A stretch of 58,025 bases of DNA from PR03 sp964353555 (GTDB lineage Bacteria; Myxococcota_A; UBA9160; PR03). Numbering within the stretch: the stretch's first letter is position 1; every line of letters starts with the position of its first letter. Where the stretch lies: positions 1-58,025 of the forward strand of contig CAYGWM010000015.1 of NCBI GenBank assembly GCA_964353555.1, written 5' to 3'. Below, piece after piece: positions 9,600-18,767 of this stretch. The notes under the pieces are model-generated. The model worked only from the letters and a program-made list of their open reading frames with translations. It did not search any database and was not told the origin of the DNA. Position numbers and translations under genes: made by a program.

Positions 9600-12215
9600 T
9601 CAGAACGGCGACAGAATCTCGGCCGCACCGTAGAGCGCGGATTCGAGGAAATGCCGGCGCTGGGCCTGCGCCTCGGGCGCGCTCTGCGCGCAGTAGTGAC
9701 CTTCCCGCTGCGGCAGCGTGACGCAGTAGGGCGTCGTAGTCGGGTCGTACTGGAAATAACCGCTGGTCAATCCGGGCGCGAGGTTCTCCGCGACGGGCGC
9801 ATCCACCTGCACCAGCGTCGGTACGTTGCGCGCGATCGGCCGCACGTGCGGGATGCCGAGTTCCGCCGCCATCGCGCGGCTCGCGTTGTTCGGCACCAAC
9901 GTGTCGCCGACGCCCTCGGTAAATAGCGCGGACGGCGGCGTCACGTCGGTGGAGCCGACGAACGGCAGCAGCGGCTCGCGGTAGAGGTACTTCAGGAACG
10001 TGTGGCCGTCCTGCGGATCGAAGCCGAGCTGGAACAGCGCGAGCCCGGCCCACAGATCCGCCGGTCGCAGCTCCGGCATGAAGCCGCCGATCTGCGCGAG
10101 GATCGAATCGCTCGACTGGTGGATCAGCGTCTCGCCGAGCCGCGCGCCGCCCACCGTCGGGGTCGCCGCGATGATCTCCGGCGCGAACGGCAGGAAGCGC
10201 TGCGCATTGTTTCCGCCCTCGCTGATGCCGTGATAGAGGATGCGGGTCGTGTCGATCTCCGGGATGCCGTCGGGGCCGATCGCGGGATTGCCGAGCGCGT
10301 CGCGATGCAGCAGGTCGAGCGAGCCCATCCCTTGGATCGCGCGCAGGAAGCCGATCATGTCGGCGCCGGTCTGAGCCCAGTAGTCCGGCATCTGCTGCGT
10401 CTGCACTGCGAAGAACAGGATCACGGTGACCTGCTTCGCGACGTCCTGCCCGATCTGGCGGTTCAGCGTGTCCTGGATGCCGGCGACCGCGTAGCCCGCG
10501 TCGTCGAGATAGCCGGTCCCGCTGTCGCGCGTGGCCTCGATCGGTCCGCCGGGGTTGCCGTGCTGGTACATCACGATCGGCACCGGGCCGTCGAGCGCCT
10601 GCAGCGGCAGCGTCATCATGAACGGCACTTCGTTGGTGCCGGTCTGGACCGGCACGCCGTTCTGATCGCGCTGGAAGACCAGCAGGCCAGGGTTCCGAAA
10701 CTCCGGCAAGCGCACGCGGCCGCGAATCTCGAGCGCGCGCGTGGACACCAGCCGGATGCAGAAGTTGCTCACGTTGGGGCAGGGGTTCGCGAGCGTCGGT
10801 AGCACGAGCTGCGGAGGCGGCAGCGAGAGCGCGCGCTCCTTGAAGTACACGCTGTCTTCGACGCCCGGCTGCGTGCGGATCGAGAGCTGCACGGCAACCG
10901 CGATGTCCTCGGCGGGAATCGGCACGTTGGCGAGTGACGCGACCGTCGCGAGCGCGGGCTCGATCTTGTCGCGCATCTGCGTCACCTCGGGCGCCTCGCT
11001 GTCGCCCGGCGCCGCCAGCACGGTCGAGAAGAAGTTCGACGGCCCGATCGGTCGGCCCGGCTCGCCCGCAGCGAACGCGCGCTTCGTGACCACCACCGCG
11101 TAGCGGCCGTGCTCGCGCAGGTCGATGCTCGGGAACAGCATCGCGGTGTGGTCGAAGCTGCCGTCCGGCGCTGCGTCGCTGCGCAGCAGGATGCGATACG
11201 GGATGCGATCGCCGAACGCGGGACTGGTGGGATCGACGTCGATCAGCGCAATCGGCGCGAACGGATGCTGCGACTCGGTCTCGTTCGCGGGTACCGCCGA
11301 CGGGTCGAGCGGATGCGAGAACGCGAACACCACGTGCGTCATGCGGCTCCAGCCGTCGGAGTAGGTGGTCTGCGCGACGAGCGACGTGAAGGCCTGCGCC
11401 TGGAAGGCTTCCGTGAACGGGGGAACCGGCATGTCGATCGACACGCCGCTCGGCTGCGCGGCGTCGGGGACCACGTAGTAGTCGTCGGGGAAGGGCGCGA
11501 GCGCGAGCGGGTCGGTGCGATCGTAGAGCGCGACGGCGCCCGCACCGGTGGCGTTGGCTGCGACCTCGAAGCGGCTCTCGGCGACGTTGCCGTCGCTGCC
11601 GCGCCACACCACACGACAGCTCGCGCCGGCCGGTACTTCGGGCGTGGGATTCAGGATCAGCGTGCCGTCGCCGAGCGCGTACGCGCTGCGCTCGATGCGC
11701 GCGCCGTTGCACTCGAGCGCGAAGCCGAAGCCGTCGAGCGCGCCGTCGGGGAGCGGTGTCGCGAGCCGGAAGCGCAGCCACGCGGTTCGTGGCACACCAC
11801 TGCCGCCCGCGGGCGGCTGCGCGGACAGAAGAGCGGGCGCAGCCTCGGGAGCGTCGAAGCGCCGACCGTTGGTCAGCGAGAACGACAGGCCCGGCAGAGC
11901 CGAGAAGGGTCGCGTGATGTTGATCTCGTGTTCGCCCGGCGCCGGCACCGGCACGGAGCCCACCAACCCGGCGCCGCCGGCGCTGAACGAGGCGGTCACA
12001 TCGACGCCATCGAGTGCAACGGTCGCGTCGGCCGGATTCGTACCGGACGGCAACGTGATCTCGACGGGGAGCGCGCCGGCGAGCGTCGGAAGGCCGATCT
12101 CGATGATGCGCCGCTCGCAGGGTCCGATGCCGAGCAGCGTCAGCAGCAGCGGAGCGGCAACTCCCAACACGCGAAAGGAAGGGCCGCGGAGCGAGGAACG
12201 GCGGGGGGTCAGCAT
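9600..12215 (-). CDS. Large exported alpha/beta hydrolase (lipase/esterase-like)
   Basis: An 871-residue protein with an N-terminal hydrophobic export signal and two Ig-like or beta-rich stretches, followed from about residue 530 by an alpha/beta hydrolase fold. The nucleophile elbow reads GISEGG with Ser665; Asp771 (GVGDTLVP) and His840 (REGHYC) are well placed to complete the triad, and HGNPGGP (about 560) looks like an oxyanion loop. The substrate is unknown; an extracellular ester or lipid is inferred. The signal region ends in Cys, but the lipobox is not canonical, so a lipid anchor is doubtful. Its stop is one base from the rhamnosidase start. Confidence 0.75.
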   Translation of the reverse strand: MLTPRRSSLRGPSFRVLGVAAPLLLTLLGIGPCERRIIEIGLPTLAGALPVEITLPSGTNPADATVALDGVDVTASFSAGGAGLVGSVPVPAPGEHEINITRPFSALPGLSFSLTNGRRFDAPEAAPALLSAQPPAGGSGVPRTAWLRFRLATPLPDGALDGFGFALECNGARIERSAYALGDGTLILNPTPEVPAGASCRVVWRGSDGNVAESRFEVAANATGAGAVALYDRTDPLALAPFPDDYYVVPDAAQPSGVSIDMPVPPFTEAFQAQAFTSLVAQTTYSDGWSRMTHVVFAFSHPLDPSAVPANETESQHPFAPIALIDVDPTSPAFGDRIPYRILLRSDAAPDGSFDHTAMLFPSIDLREHGRYAVVVTKRAFAAGEPGRPIGPSNFFSTVLAAPGDSEAPEVTQMRDKIEPALATVASLANVPIPAEDIAVAVQLSIRTQPGVEDSVYFKERALSLPPPQLVLPTLANPCPNVSNFCIRLVSTRALEIRGRVRLPEFRNPGLLVFQRDQNGVPVQTGTNEVPFMMTLPLQALDGPVPIVMYQHGNPGGPIEATRDSGTGYLDDAGYAVAGIQDTLNRQIGQDVAKQVTVILFFAVQTQQMPDYWAQTGADMIGFLRAIQGMGSLDLLHRDALGNPAIGPDGIPEIDTTRILYHGISEGGNNAQRFLPFAPEIIAATPTVGGARLGETLIHQSSDSILAQIGGFMPELRPADLWAGLALFQLGFDPQDGHTFLKYLYREPLLPFVGSTDVTPPSALFTEGVGDTLVPNNASRAMAAELGIPHVRPIARNVPTLVQVDAPVAENLAPGLTSGYFQYDPTTTPYCVTLPQREGHYCAQSAPEAQAQRRHFLESALYGAAEILSPF

Positions 12216-12312
12216 CAGGTCTCCGCGTGGCTGGGCGCCCAGTATATCAGCGGGGCGTGCGGTTGTGGGGGGAAGCAGCGACGAGCCGGCTCGAATGGGC
12301 GTTCTGTGCGGA

Positions 12313-13392
12313 TCAGGTCGGCGGCGGCAGATCGAGTGTTCTCGCGAGCAGTCGCGACGCCGTGTTGTCGGCCGGAAAGTTGGAATCGGCAGGCAGTACG
12401 CCGATCGCCTGCATCTGGTGGCCGACGCGCACCATGATCACGGCGAAACGCCACGCGGTGAACGCCTCCCAGAATGCGACGTGCTCGGCGCCGCGACCGA
12501 CCTGCGTTTCCCAGCGCGCGACCGTCGCATCGCGGCCGGGGAGTCCCGTGAGGCGCGGCGTCTCGATGCCTTCGCTGTGGTGGCGGTCCATGAACAGGAA
12601 CCAGCCGAGATCCATCTCCGCCGGACCGAGTGTCGCCATCTCCCAGTCGAGCACCGCGACGCAGCGGCCGTCGCGAAAAATCATGTTGCCGATGCGCGCG
12701 TCGCCCCAGCAGAGGTCCTGGCGCTGCGACGGCGGCGGCCGATTCGCGACGAGCCACCGCCAGCCCGCTTCGAGCGTCGGGAACGCGCGGCTTCCGATCA
12801 CCCAATCGCAGTAGCGCCGCCAGCAATCGAGCTGCCATCGGGCGGTGTCGGCGCCGGGCGGCGGGGCATCGAGGAAGTCGATGCCGAGCTTTCCGGGATC
12901 GCAGCGGTGGATCGCGGCGAGCGTATCGACGCCGCTCCACCAGATCGCGCTGCGTTCGTCGGCGGGGATCTCGGTCATCCAGCCGCCCGCGTGATAGGGC
13001 GGATTGTCGGTCGGGATGCGGCCGTCGACGCGTTCCATCACGTAGAAGGGCGCGCCGAGGACGCTCTTGTCTCGTTCGAACCAGAACATCTGCGGAACCG
13101 GTATGCCCGTGCCGCGCAGCGCCGCCATCACTCGATACTGCTTCGTGAGGTCGTAGCTCGGAAAGATTCCGAATCCGGTGGGCTCGATGCGCGCGACCAG
13201 CGCGCGGTGTTCGCTGCGCCCGTCCTCGACGCTCTCCAGATCGAAGAGCAGCGTGTCGTTCGAGAAGCCGGTCGCGGCCGGACCCGAGAGCGGCGAAACC
13301 GAAAGCTCGGTTGCGCGCGGAAGTTTCGCGTGGAGCCATGCAGCGAGTTGCTCACGGGTCTCGTCGAAGTCACGTCCACGCGGAGCCGGCAC
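12313..13392 (-). CDS. Aminoglycoside-phosphotransferase-fold kinase (ACAD10/11-like phosphotransferase family)
   Basis: A 359-residue protein with an N-lobe GFSNDTLLF motif, a catalytic loop CWGDARIGNMIF (the usual His of HGD is Trp, common in actinobacterial and deltaproteobacterial members) and the metal-binding VLDWEMATLG. Relatives in lipid-degrading bacteria sit near acyl-CoA dehydrogenases and are thought to phosphorylate hydroxyacyl or steroid-type substrates rather than antibiotics. Here it follows the CrtC-like gene by 13 bases and so shares its transcript. The true substrate is unknown. Confidence 0.8.
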   Translation of the reverse strand: MPAPRGRDFDETREQLAAWLHAKLPRATELSVSPLSGPAATGFSNDTLLFDLESVEDGRSEHRALVARIEPTGFGIFPSYDLTKQYRVMAALRGTGIPVPQMFWFERDKSVLGAPFYVMERVDGRIPTDNPPYHAGGWMTEIPADERSAIWWSGVDTLAAIHRCDPGKLGIDFLDAPPPGADTARWQLDCWRRYCDWVIGSRAFPTLEAGWRWLVANRPPPSQRQDLCWGDARIGNMIFRDGRCVAVLDWEMATLGPAEMDLGWFLFMDRHHSEGIETPRLTGLPGRDATVARWETQVGRGAEHVAFWEAFTAWRFAVIMVRVGHQMQAIGVLPADSNFPADNTASRLLARTLDLPPPT

Positions 13393-13405
13393 GCATTCCT
13401 CCCGA

Positions 13406-14428
13406 TCAGGCCTTCACGAAGCGGTTGAATTCCGTCCAGCCGATCAGCGGCGGACCGCCTTCGCGACGCGCGCGTACCAGCGCCCGTCGATACACCGAGC
13501 GCTGCGGCGGCACGAAGGTATGCGTGATGTCGATCTCGGTGGCGGCGATCGGTTCGATGTCGAAGACGAGGCGCGTGCCGTCCTCCGCGACCACTTCGAG
13601 CCGTCCGTCGACGGGACGCGCAACGTCGTCGTCGTGGTACGCGAAGTCGAAACGCGCCTTCGTGATCGAAATCGTCTCGTCGCGCGAGAGGTAGCCACCA
13701 TGGATCGGCGCGATGTTCGGGATGCGCGCCTCGGCGCATTGCAGGCGCAGGTCCGGACCGTTCAACACCAGGAAGGTCCACTCGAGGTTCCAGTGGCGCG
13801 GGCCCCAGGAATGGTCGCGCTCGCCGCGGCCTTCGAAGCTGGTTTCGACACCGGCCGCGGCGAGTGTCCCCGACAGCGCGATCGGCTGCTCCATGCGGCT
13901 CGCCGGGACTTGCGGTGACTCGTGGCCTGGTGCGTTCGCGCGCCCCGGTGAGTGCGCGGCGCCGAGTGCCTCGATGCGCAGATCTGCGCTGACCGGTTGG
14001 ATCATCCCGGCGCGCGGTCCCGTCAGCACGCGGCCGAAGCCCGAGAAGCGGAAGCGCCCGGAACGCAGCGCTGCGTCGGGTTCCCACGAGAACGTGAGTC
14101 CGTAGCGCTCGTAGCCGAAACAGACACCGCTGTTCGCTTCGGGTCCGCCCTGCTTCGCGAGGCACAGATCGGCGAGCGGAAGCCGTGGCTGCTCGACGAC
14201 GATCCACTCGCCGCCCGCGTAGTGGTAGTACCAGATCCAGGCGCGCTGCTGATTTGGGTGGATGCCGAGCCGACAATGTCCGGCGACGCGTCCGTCGGCG
14301 TCGAACCAATCCCAGAACCAGGATTCGTTCCACCACAGGGCGGTCGGGTCGAACGCGTGCGGCCATTCGTCGCGCACTTGCACGCCGAACTTCGTCAGCT
14401 CGGCATCGCTCGGGGATCGGTTCGTCAT
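13406..14428 (-). CDS. CrtC/AttH-like beta-barrel protein of uncertain function (DUF7064/7065-like)
   Basis: A 340-residue soluble protein rich in Trp and beta-strand. Motifs include WWNESWFWDWFD near the N-terminus and DHSWGPRHWNLEW around residue 215, resembling the hydroxyneurosporene synthase (CrtC) and AttH lipocalin-like superfamily. Genes of this kind often sit beside the APH-like kinase found immediately downstream, which supports a joint role in modifying a hydrophobic metabolite. No signal peptide or membrane segment. Name and reaction remain uncertain. Confidence 0.6.
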   Translation of the reverse strand: MTNRSPSDAELTKFGVQVRDEWPHAFDPTALWWNESWFWDWFDADGRVAGHCRLGIHPNQQRAWIWYYHYAGGEWIVVEQPRLPLADLCLAKQGGPEANSGVCFGYERYGLTFSWEPDAALRSGRFRFSGFGRVLTGPRAGMIQPVSADLRIEALGAAHSPGRANAPGHESPQVPASRMEQPIALSGTLAAAGVETSFEGRGERDHSWGPRHWNLEWTFLVLNGPDLRLQCAEARIPNIAPIHGGYLSRDETISITKARFDFAYHDDDVARPVDGRLEVVAEDGTRLVFDIEPIAATEIDITHTFVPPQRSVYRRALVRARREGGPPLIGWTEFNRFVKA

Positions 14429-14468
14429 CGGGCGCAGGGTGGGACAGGGGCGAGGCCCGTCGCAACCA

Positions 14469-15107
14469 TCAAGGCGCTCGATCGCGGAGTAGCGGCATCG
14501 ATTCGAGCAGCGTGCCGAGCGCCGCTTCGCCTTCGTGGAACGAATCGGCCGCGATCAAGCGCATGTTGCGCTCCGCGTAATGCCGCGACGGCTCGAACAC
14601 GACGAGCGGCTCGCGTCGCAACACGCGCACCTCGCCGTTCGTCTCGTCCATCTCGAAGGCGCCGATCGCGACGACTGCGCTGCTCCCGGTCAGCACGAAG
14701 TCGATGAACAGTTTCTGGCGCCGGTCGCGCGCGACTTCGGCGCGCGGCAGGCGATCCCAGATCTGTTTCTGGACGTTCTCGAGCGCCAGCCCGTAGCGCA
14801 GCGCATCGTCGTGACCGGGCTGGCCGGGCGGCCAGTTGGCGAGTTCCTTCTTGCGGATCTCGGCGACCACACGACTGAGGACCTTGGTGTAGAGAAGTGT
14901 CTCCACGACGTCGCTGGCGCCGCGCCGCACGAGTCGTACCTCGCCGACCTTCTGCGCTTCCGATGGCACGAATTCGCGTTGCACGATCCGATCGGACGCA
15001 GTGTCGAGCAGCGGGGCGAGCCGCGGAGGAACGAGCGTCTCGGCGGGGGCCAGCCGGGCGCAAACGACAGCGAGGAGCAGCAGCGGCGCGGCGCGTCGTC
15101 GTTTCAT
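14469..15107 (-). CDS. Exported protein of unknown function, coupled to the RND exporter
   Basis: A 212-residue protein with a signal peptide (MKRRRAAPLLLLAVVCARLAPAE) and no recognised domain. It is charged and mostly helical, with an Arg-rich central part and a beta-rich FIDFVLTGSSAVVAIGAFEMDE segment. Its ATG overlaps the RND gene stop as ATGA, so the two are made together. A periplasmic partner or lipid carrier for the RND protein is a reasonable inference (MlaC-like or LolA-like proteins often take this place), but no motif proves it. Confidence 0.65.
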   Translation of the reverse strand: MKRRRAAPLLLLAVVCARLAPAETLVPPRLAPLLDTASDRIVQREFVPSEAQKVGEVRLVRRGASDVVETLLYTKVLSRVVAEIRKKELANWPPGQPGHDDALRYGLALENVQKQIWDRLPRAEVARDRRQKLFIDFVLTGSSAVVAIGAFEMDETNGEVRVLRREPLVVFEPSRHYAERNMRLIAADSFHEGEAALGTLLESMPLLRDRAP

Positions 15108-17368
15108 GTCGCGCTCCCGCGACGGCCGCCCTGCAATACCAGCGATGCGGGCGTCACGAACAGATCGCAGACGAGCGCCGTGATCATCGTGATGCCCGAG
15201 AGCAACGAGAAGTAGATCGTCGGCTTGAAGCTTCCGAAGCAGCCGATCCAGAAGCCGAGTACCAGTACGATGTTGTTCATCAGCAGCGGCGCGCCGACTG
15301 CGGTCGTGGTCTCGCGGACGGCGGCCCTCGCGTCGCCCCGGTACGCCCGCTTGTAGTGGACGAGGTAGTGGATCGTGTCGTCCACCACGAGCCCGATCAC
15401 CGACGACGCGATCATCGCGGTGCCGGTGCTGAGGTCGATGCCGACGAGGCCCATCACCCCGAGCGTCCATGCGATCGGCATCACGTTCGGGACGAAGGAG
15501 ATCAGCGTCAGTCTGAGCGAGCGCAGCAGCACGCCGATCGCGATGAACACCAGCGCGACCGCGCTCCCGAAGCTCCGCAGCTGCGCGGCGACGAGCTGAT
15601 TCGAGTCCTTCGCCACCCGGTAGAACGCGCCGGTCGCTTCGACGCGGTAGTCGTCGCCGAAGACCTGGCGACCCTGCTCGAGAATCGACTCCGCGAGCGG
15701 CGCGGCGATCGACGTACCGACCGCGTGTACGCGCACGTTGAATCGCACCGTGCCGAAGTCCGGCGCAACGAGCTTGCGCAGCAGCGCCTGTTCTGGTGCC
15801 GCCTGCAGCAGATCGAAGGCGTAGGCGGTGGCGCGCTCGTCCGGCGGCAACAAGAGCGTGTCGCCACCCGACTCCGCGCGCTGGATCTGGCGCAACACGC
15901 CCAGCACATCGCTCACCCCGGTGACCTCTGGATGCTGCAGGATCGACTGCTCGAACGCAGCCATTCGCAGCAGCGCGTCGTGCGAGACGAGTGGCGCGCC
16001 GTCGCGGCGCGCGACGACGAACTCGAGCGTGGTGGCGCCGGCGAGGTGCGCGTCGATGAACATCGTGTCGCGATGGAGCGGCGTGTCGCTCCGGAGGAAT
16101 CGAACCAGGTCGGTGTTGTTCCGGACGCGCGGAAGTCCGGTGAAACTCAGCGCGGTGATCGCGAAGAAGATCGCGAGTACGCGAAAAGGGTGATCGATCG
16201 ACACGCGGGAGGCCCAGCCGAGGCCCTCGCGGATCAGTCGATGTTGGGCAGTGCTGGGCGGCGCGGCCGGCGGCTCGAGGAACGAGAGCCCGACCGGCAC
16301 CAACGTCATGCCGATCACGAAGGCGATCACCACGCCGATCGCCGCGAAGACGCCGAATTGTCGCACGGCTGGCATGTTGCTGGTGGCGAGCGAACCGAAG
16401 CCGAGCGCGGTGGTCAGCGTGCAGAAGAAGCAAGGAAAGACGAGTTCGCGCACGACGCCACCGATCCGCGCGATGCGGTCGGTGGCGTCGCCTCCGGCCT
16501 CGAGCCAGCCCTGGATCAGATGCACGCTCACGCCGAGCGAGAGCACCATCAACACGGGTGGCAGCAGTGCGGTGATCGCGTTGACCTCGAAGCCGGCCAG
16601 CTGATACGCGCCCAGTGTCCAGGCGACCGTGATGCCGGTCACCGCGAGCGGGAGCGCCACCCCGAGCAGGTTGCGGAAGAAGCTCGCGAGCACGAGACCG
16701 AGCACGACCACCGCAAGCGGCATCAGCAGGCGCCGGTCGCGCTCGATCAGCGTGCTCACGTCGTGCTTCTGGACCGCGATGCCCGTCAGGTGGAGCTCGA
16801 CACCTGGCGTGCTGCTGCTCTCTGCGATGATTCCGCGCAGCGCGTCGATCACTCTGGCTCGGTACTGCGTGTCGCCGGGCCGGTCGTCGATCTCGACCAG
16901 GATGCCCGCGGTGCGCCGGTCGGCCGAGATGAACAGGCCATTGAAGTCGGGGTTGCGGTCGAGCGCGGTGCGCAGCTGCAATGCGAAATCGGGCGCGTCG
17001 AAGGGCGGTGGCGCGACGGGCGCCATCTCGGCGCCGCCATCACCGGCAATGATCTGCTGTGCGTTCGCAAGGCTGAAGACTTGTTTCACGCCGCTCTGTC
17101 GCTCGATGCGGGCCGTGAGATCGGCGAGGAAGCGCAACCCCTCCGCCTCGAGCAGCTGCGGGTGCACCACGGCGAGCAGCAGGTCTTCGTCGCTGCCGAA
17201 GGTCGCCCGGAAGCGGTCGTACGAGTCGGTCTGCGCCGAGTCGCGCGTGTTCAGTGACTCGTTGTTCGTCTCGACGCCGACGCGCGATGCGTGGAGCGCG
17301 AACCAGGCCGTTGTCGCGAGCAGCAACGCGAGAAACGCGATGCGCCCTCGCGTGAGCAGCCAGGTCAT
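15104..17368 (-). CDS. MMPL/HpnN-type RND exporter
   Basis: A 754-residue membrane protein with the duplicated RND layout: one N-terminal helix, a large periplasmic loop (about 30-215), a block of five to six helices, a second helix at about 400, a second loop, and a final helix block. The transmembrane motif GLVVDDTIHYLVHYKRAY near residue 660 is typical of the MMPL and hopanoid-exporter branch. It probably moves a lipid or other hydrophobic compound across the inner membrane using proton flow. It begins 17 bases after the YceI gene and is coupled to the next gene. Substrate unknown. Confidence 0.85.
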   Translation of the reverse strand: MTWLLTRGRIAFLALLLATTAWFALHASRVGVETNNESLNTRDSAQTDSYDRFRATFGSDEDLLLAVVHPQLLEAEGLRFLADLTARIERQSGVKQVFSLANAQQIIAGDGGAEMAPVAPPPFDAPDFALQLRTALDRNPDFNGLFISADRRTAGILVEIDDRPGDTQYRARVIDALRGIIAESSSTPGVELHLTGIAVQKHDVSTLIERDRRLLMPLAVVVLGLVLASFFRNLLGVALPLAVTGITVAWTLGAYQLAGFEVNAITALLPPVLMVLSLGVSVHLIQGWLEAGGDATDRIARIGGVVRELVFPCFFCTLTTALGFGSLATSNMPAVRQFGVFAAIGVVIAFVIGMTLVPVGLSFLEPPAAPPSTAQHRLIREGLGWASRVSIDHPFRVLAIFFAITALSFTGLPRVRNNTDLVRFLRSDTPLHRDTMFIDAHLAGATTLEFVVARRDGAPLVSHDALLRMAAFEQSILQHPEVTGVSDVLGVLRQIQRAESGGDTLLLPPDERATAYAFDLLQAAPEQALLRKLVAPDFGTVRFNVRVHAVGTSIAAPLAESILEQGRQVFGDDYRVEATGAFYRVAKDSNQLVAAQLRSFGSAVALVFIAIGVLLRSLRLTLISFVPNVMPIAWTLGVMGLVGIDLSTGTAMIASSVIGLVVDDTIHYLVHYKRAYRGDARAAVRETTTAVGAPLLMNNIVLVLGFWIGCFGSFKPTIYFSLLSGITMITALVCDLFVTPASLVLQGGRRGSAT

Positions 17369-17385
17369 CGCTGCGGCGCCCAGGA

Positions 17386-17946
17386 TTACGTGCGCTCGAG
17401 CGTCACGTGAACGGTGACGTGGACACGGTCGTCGACGTGCACGAAGAGCACGCTCGGCGCCTCGAGTGAATAGTCATGCAGCAGCACGTCGAACTCCGCG
17501 TCGAAGCGCGCCGTGCGGTCGTCCTGCTGCCAATGCGAGACGGTAGCCCGGACGGGACGTTCGACGTCGCGGATGCGGAGCAGGAATGGTAGCTCCGCAC
17601 TGGCGCGCGCCAGCTCGGGGTCTACGTCGCGAAAGCGGCCGCGGATGCGCGGGTAATGCGCGGCGTCGAGCAGCGCGCGCAGATTCTCGTCGCGTCGATC
17701 GATGCCGGTGTCCATCGCCGCGACGGGCACGTCCACATCTCCGCTCCACACGCCACCCGGCTCCAGGTCGATCGCGAACACGACCGGAGGGACGGTACCC
17801 TCGAAGTCGTGCAGCGTAGTTGTGGCAGCGAACGAGATCGCGAGCTTCCCGATCGCGTTTTCCGCGTGCGCACCGGGTACAATGGCCGAGAGGTACGCGA
17901 AAACGGCCACGGCGTGTGCGAGGCGGACGGAACGGGGCTTCGACAT
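17386..17946 (-). CDS. YceI-family periplasmic lipid-binding protein
   Basis: A 186-residue protein with a signal peptide (cleavage near AHAEN) followed by a lipocalin-like YceI barrel: FAATTTLHDFEG, VPVAAMDTGIDRRDENLRALLDAAHYP and the closing DYSLEAPSVLFVHVDDRV strands are family hallmarks. YceI proteins bind isoprenoid quinones or other amphiphiles in the periplasm. Its position directly ahead of the RND exporter suggests it carries or buffers the exported lipid. Confidence 0.85.
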   Translation of the reverse strand: MSKPRSVRLAHAVAVFAYLSAIVPGAHAENAIGKLAISFAATTTLHDFEGTVPPVVFAIDLEPGGVWSGDVDVPVAAMDTGIDRRDENLRALLDAAHYPRIRGRFRDVDPELARASAELPFLLRIRDVERPVRATVSHWQQDDRTARFDAEFDVLLHDYSLEAPSVLFVHVDDRVHVTVHVTLERT

Positions 17947-18020
17947 GGCGAGCGAATCTACCGCTGCGCCGCCTCTGCCGTCAGCGGGCGCGGCCTGCCG
18001 TCATCTCGGTGACGAGAAAT

Positions 18021-18545
18021 TCATCTGAGAACGTCGGCAGCGACGGCTTCCCAGCCCTTACCGACTTGCGCGAGCGCGTGCGCGCGGGCGTCGTCGGGAG
18101 AGTCCGCGAGGATCTCGATGCTGCGCGAACGCGGTCCGTCCGATTGCTTCACGCGCACGCGAAAGCGGGTCCTGGCCGGCTGCGGGACGGCGCAAGCGCT
18201 CGGTTGTCGCGCCGTGTTGCTGCCTTCGAGCGTCGCGATCGTCTCGTAGTAGGCCGCCGGCGCGTCGAGGATCTTCAATCCCACGCCGCCACGCGCGACG
18301 CTGGTGAGCTGCGGCGGCACTTGTTTGTTGCGCGCCACCTTCGCGCGCAAGCGGATCGGCTCCGCGCCGTCGGTGAGCAGCACCCTCACCTCCACCTCGG
18401 CTCCGGGCGGCAGTCGCGTGCCGGTTTGCACGAAGACACCGGTCTCGGACAGATCGAGCACGATGGCGCGCTGGGAGCGGCCATCGGAGACGACCTCGCA
18501 GGCGAGTCGCCATCGGTGTCGCGTCGCAATGCGGTCCTTGGTCAC
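18021..18545 (-). CDS. PilZ-domain protein, candidate c-di-GMP receptor
   Basis: A 174-residue cytoplasmic protein. Residues about 5-95 form a PilZ domain with both ligand motifs: RHRWR (9-13, RxxxR) and DLSETG (31-36, D/NxSxxG). Both are intact, so c-di-GMP binding is likely. The last 60 residues form a small extra domain I do not recognise (RFRVRVKQSDGPRSR). It lies 74 bases upstream of the YceI gene and may be its own unit or the first gene of the block. Confidence 0.8.
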   Translation of the reverse strand: MTKDRIATRHRWRLACEVVSDGRSQRAIVLDLSETGVFVQTGTRLPPGAEVEVRVLLTDGAEPIRLRAKVARNKQVPPQLTSVARGGVGLKILDAPAAYYETIATLEGSNTARQPSACAVPQPARTRFRVRVKQSDGPRSRSIEILADSPDDARAHALAQVGKGWEAVAADVLR

Positions 18546-18648
18546 GAAGACCTCCGGGGTGCGATCGTCAACTCCACCGTGCGTCCTTCGGCCGGGCGTG
18601 GGGCGTTCTTTACCGGGAAGCCGTTTTCGCGCTCAGCACTGCGCTTGG

Positions 18649-18677
18649 TTGACCGATCGCAGGAGCTGGTCTAGACA
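18649..18677 (+). promoter_or_regulatory. Possible sigma-70 promoter of the leuA leader
   Basis: TTGACC (18649-18654), 17-base spacer, TAGACA (18672-18677). The -35 is good (5/6) and the -10 poor (3/6). Transcription would start near 18684, making the leader peptide almost leaderless. Confidence 0.35.
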
Positions 18678-18686
18678 GAGGCTGTG

Positions 18687-18767
18687 ATGACGAAGTGGTC
18701 CCGCACGCAACTGCACCTTGCCTCGCTCCGGGGCGCACTCGCCCTTAGCGAGGCGGAAGAGGCCTAG
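18687..18767 (+). CDS. Leucine-rich leader peptide of the leuA attenuator
   Basis: A 26-codon ORF, ATG at 18687 to TAG at 18765-18767: MTKWSRTQLHLASLRGALAL followed by SEAEEA. Five of the 26 codons are Leu (CTG, CTT, CTC, CTC, CTT), clustered between codons 9 and 20. The cluster spans the 5' arm of the first hairpin at 18720, and the gene for leucine biosynthesis starts 160 bases later. A stalled ribosome at these codons would cover segment 1 and free segment 2. It is too short for standard gene calling and its peptide is expected to be regulatory only. Confidence 0.65.
   Translation: MTKWSRTQLHLASLRGALALSEAEEA

Noticed and set aside
5756..9721. A 1321-codon plus-strand open frame across the sigma-54 gene, WS/DGAT and rhamnosidase
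   Set aside because: It is antisense or frame-shifted to recognised genes, includes N-runs translated as unknown, and is Arg/Ala-rich as expected in high-GC shadow frames.
12216..12312. A promoter or terminator between the hydrolase and the kinase gene
   Set aside because: No good hairpin or -35/-10 pair was visible in the 97 bases.
14897..17257. A 786-codon plus-strand frame opposite the RND exporter
   Set aside because: The RND frame carries membrane helices and motifs; this one is a shadow with repeated charged residues.
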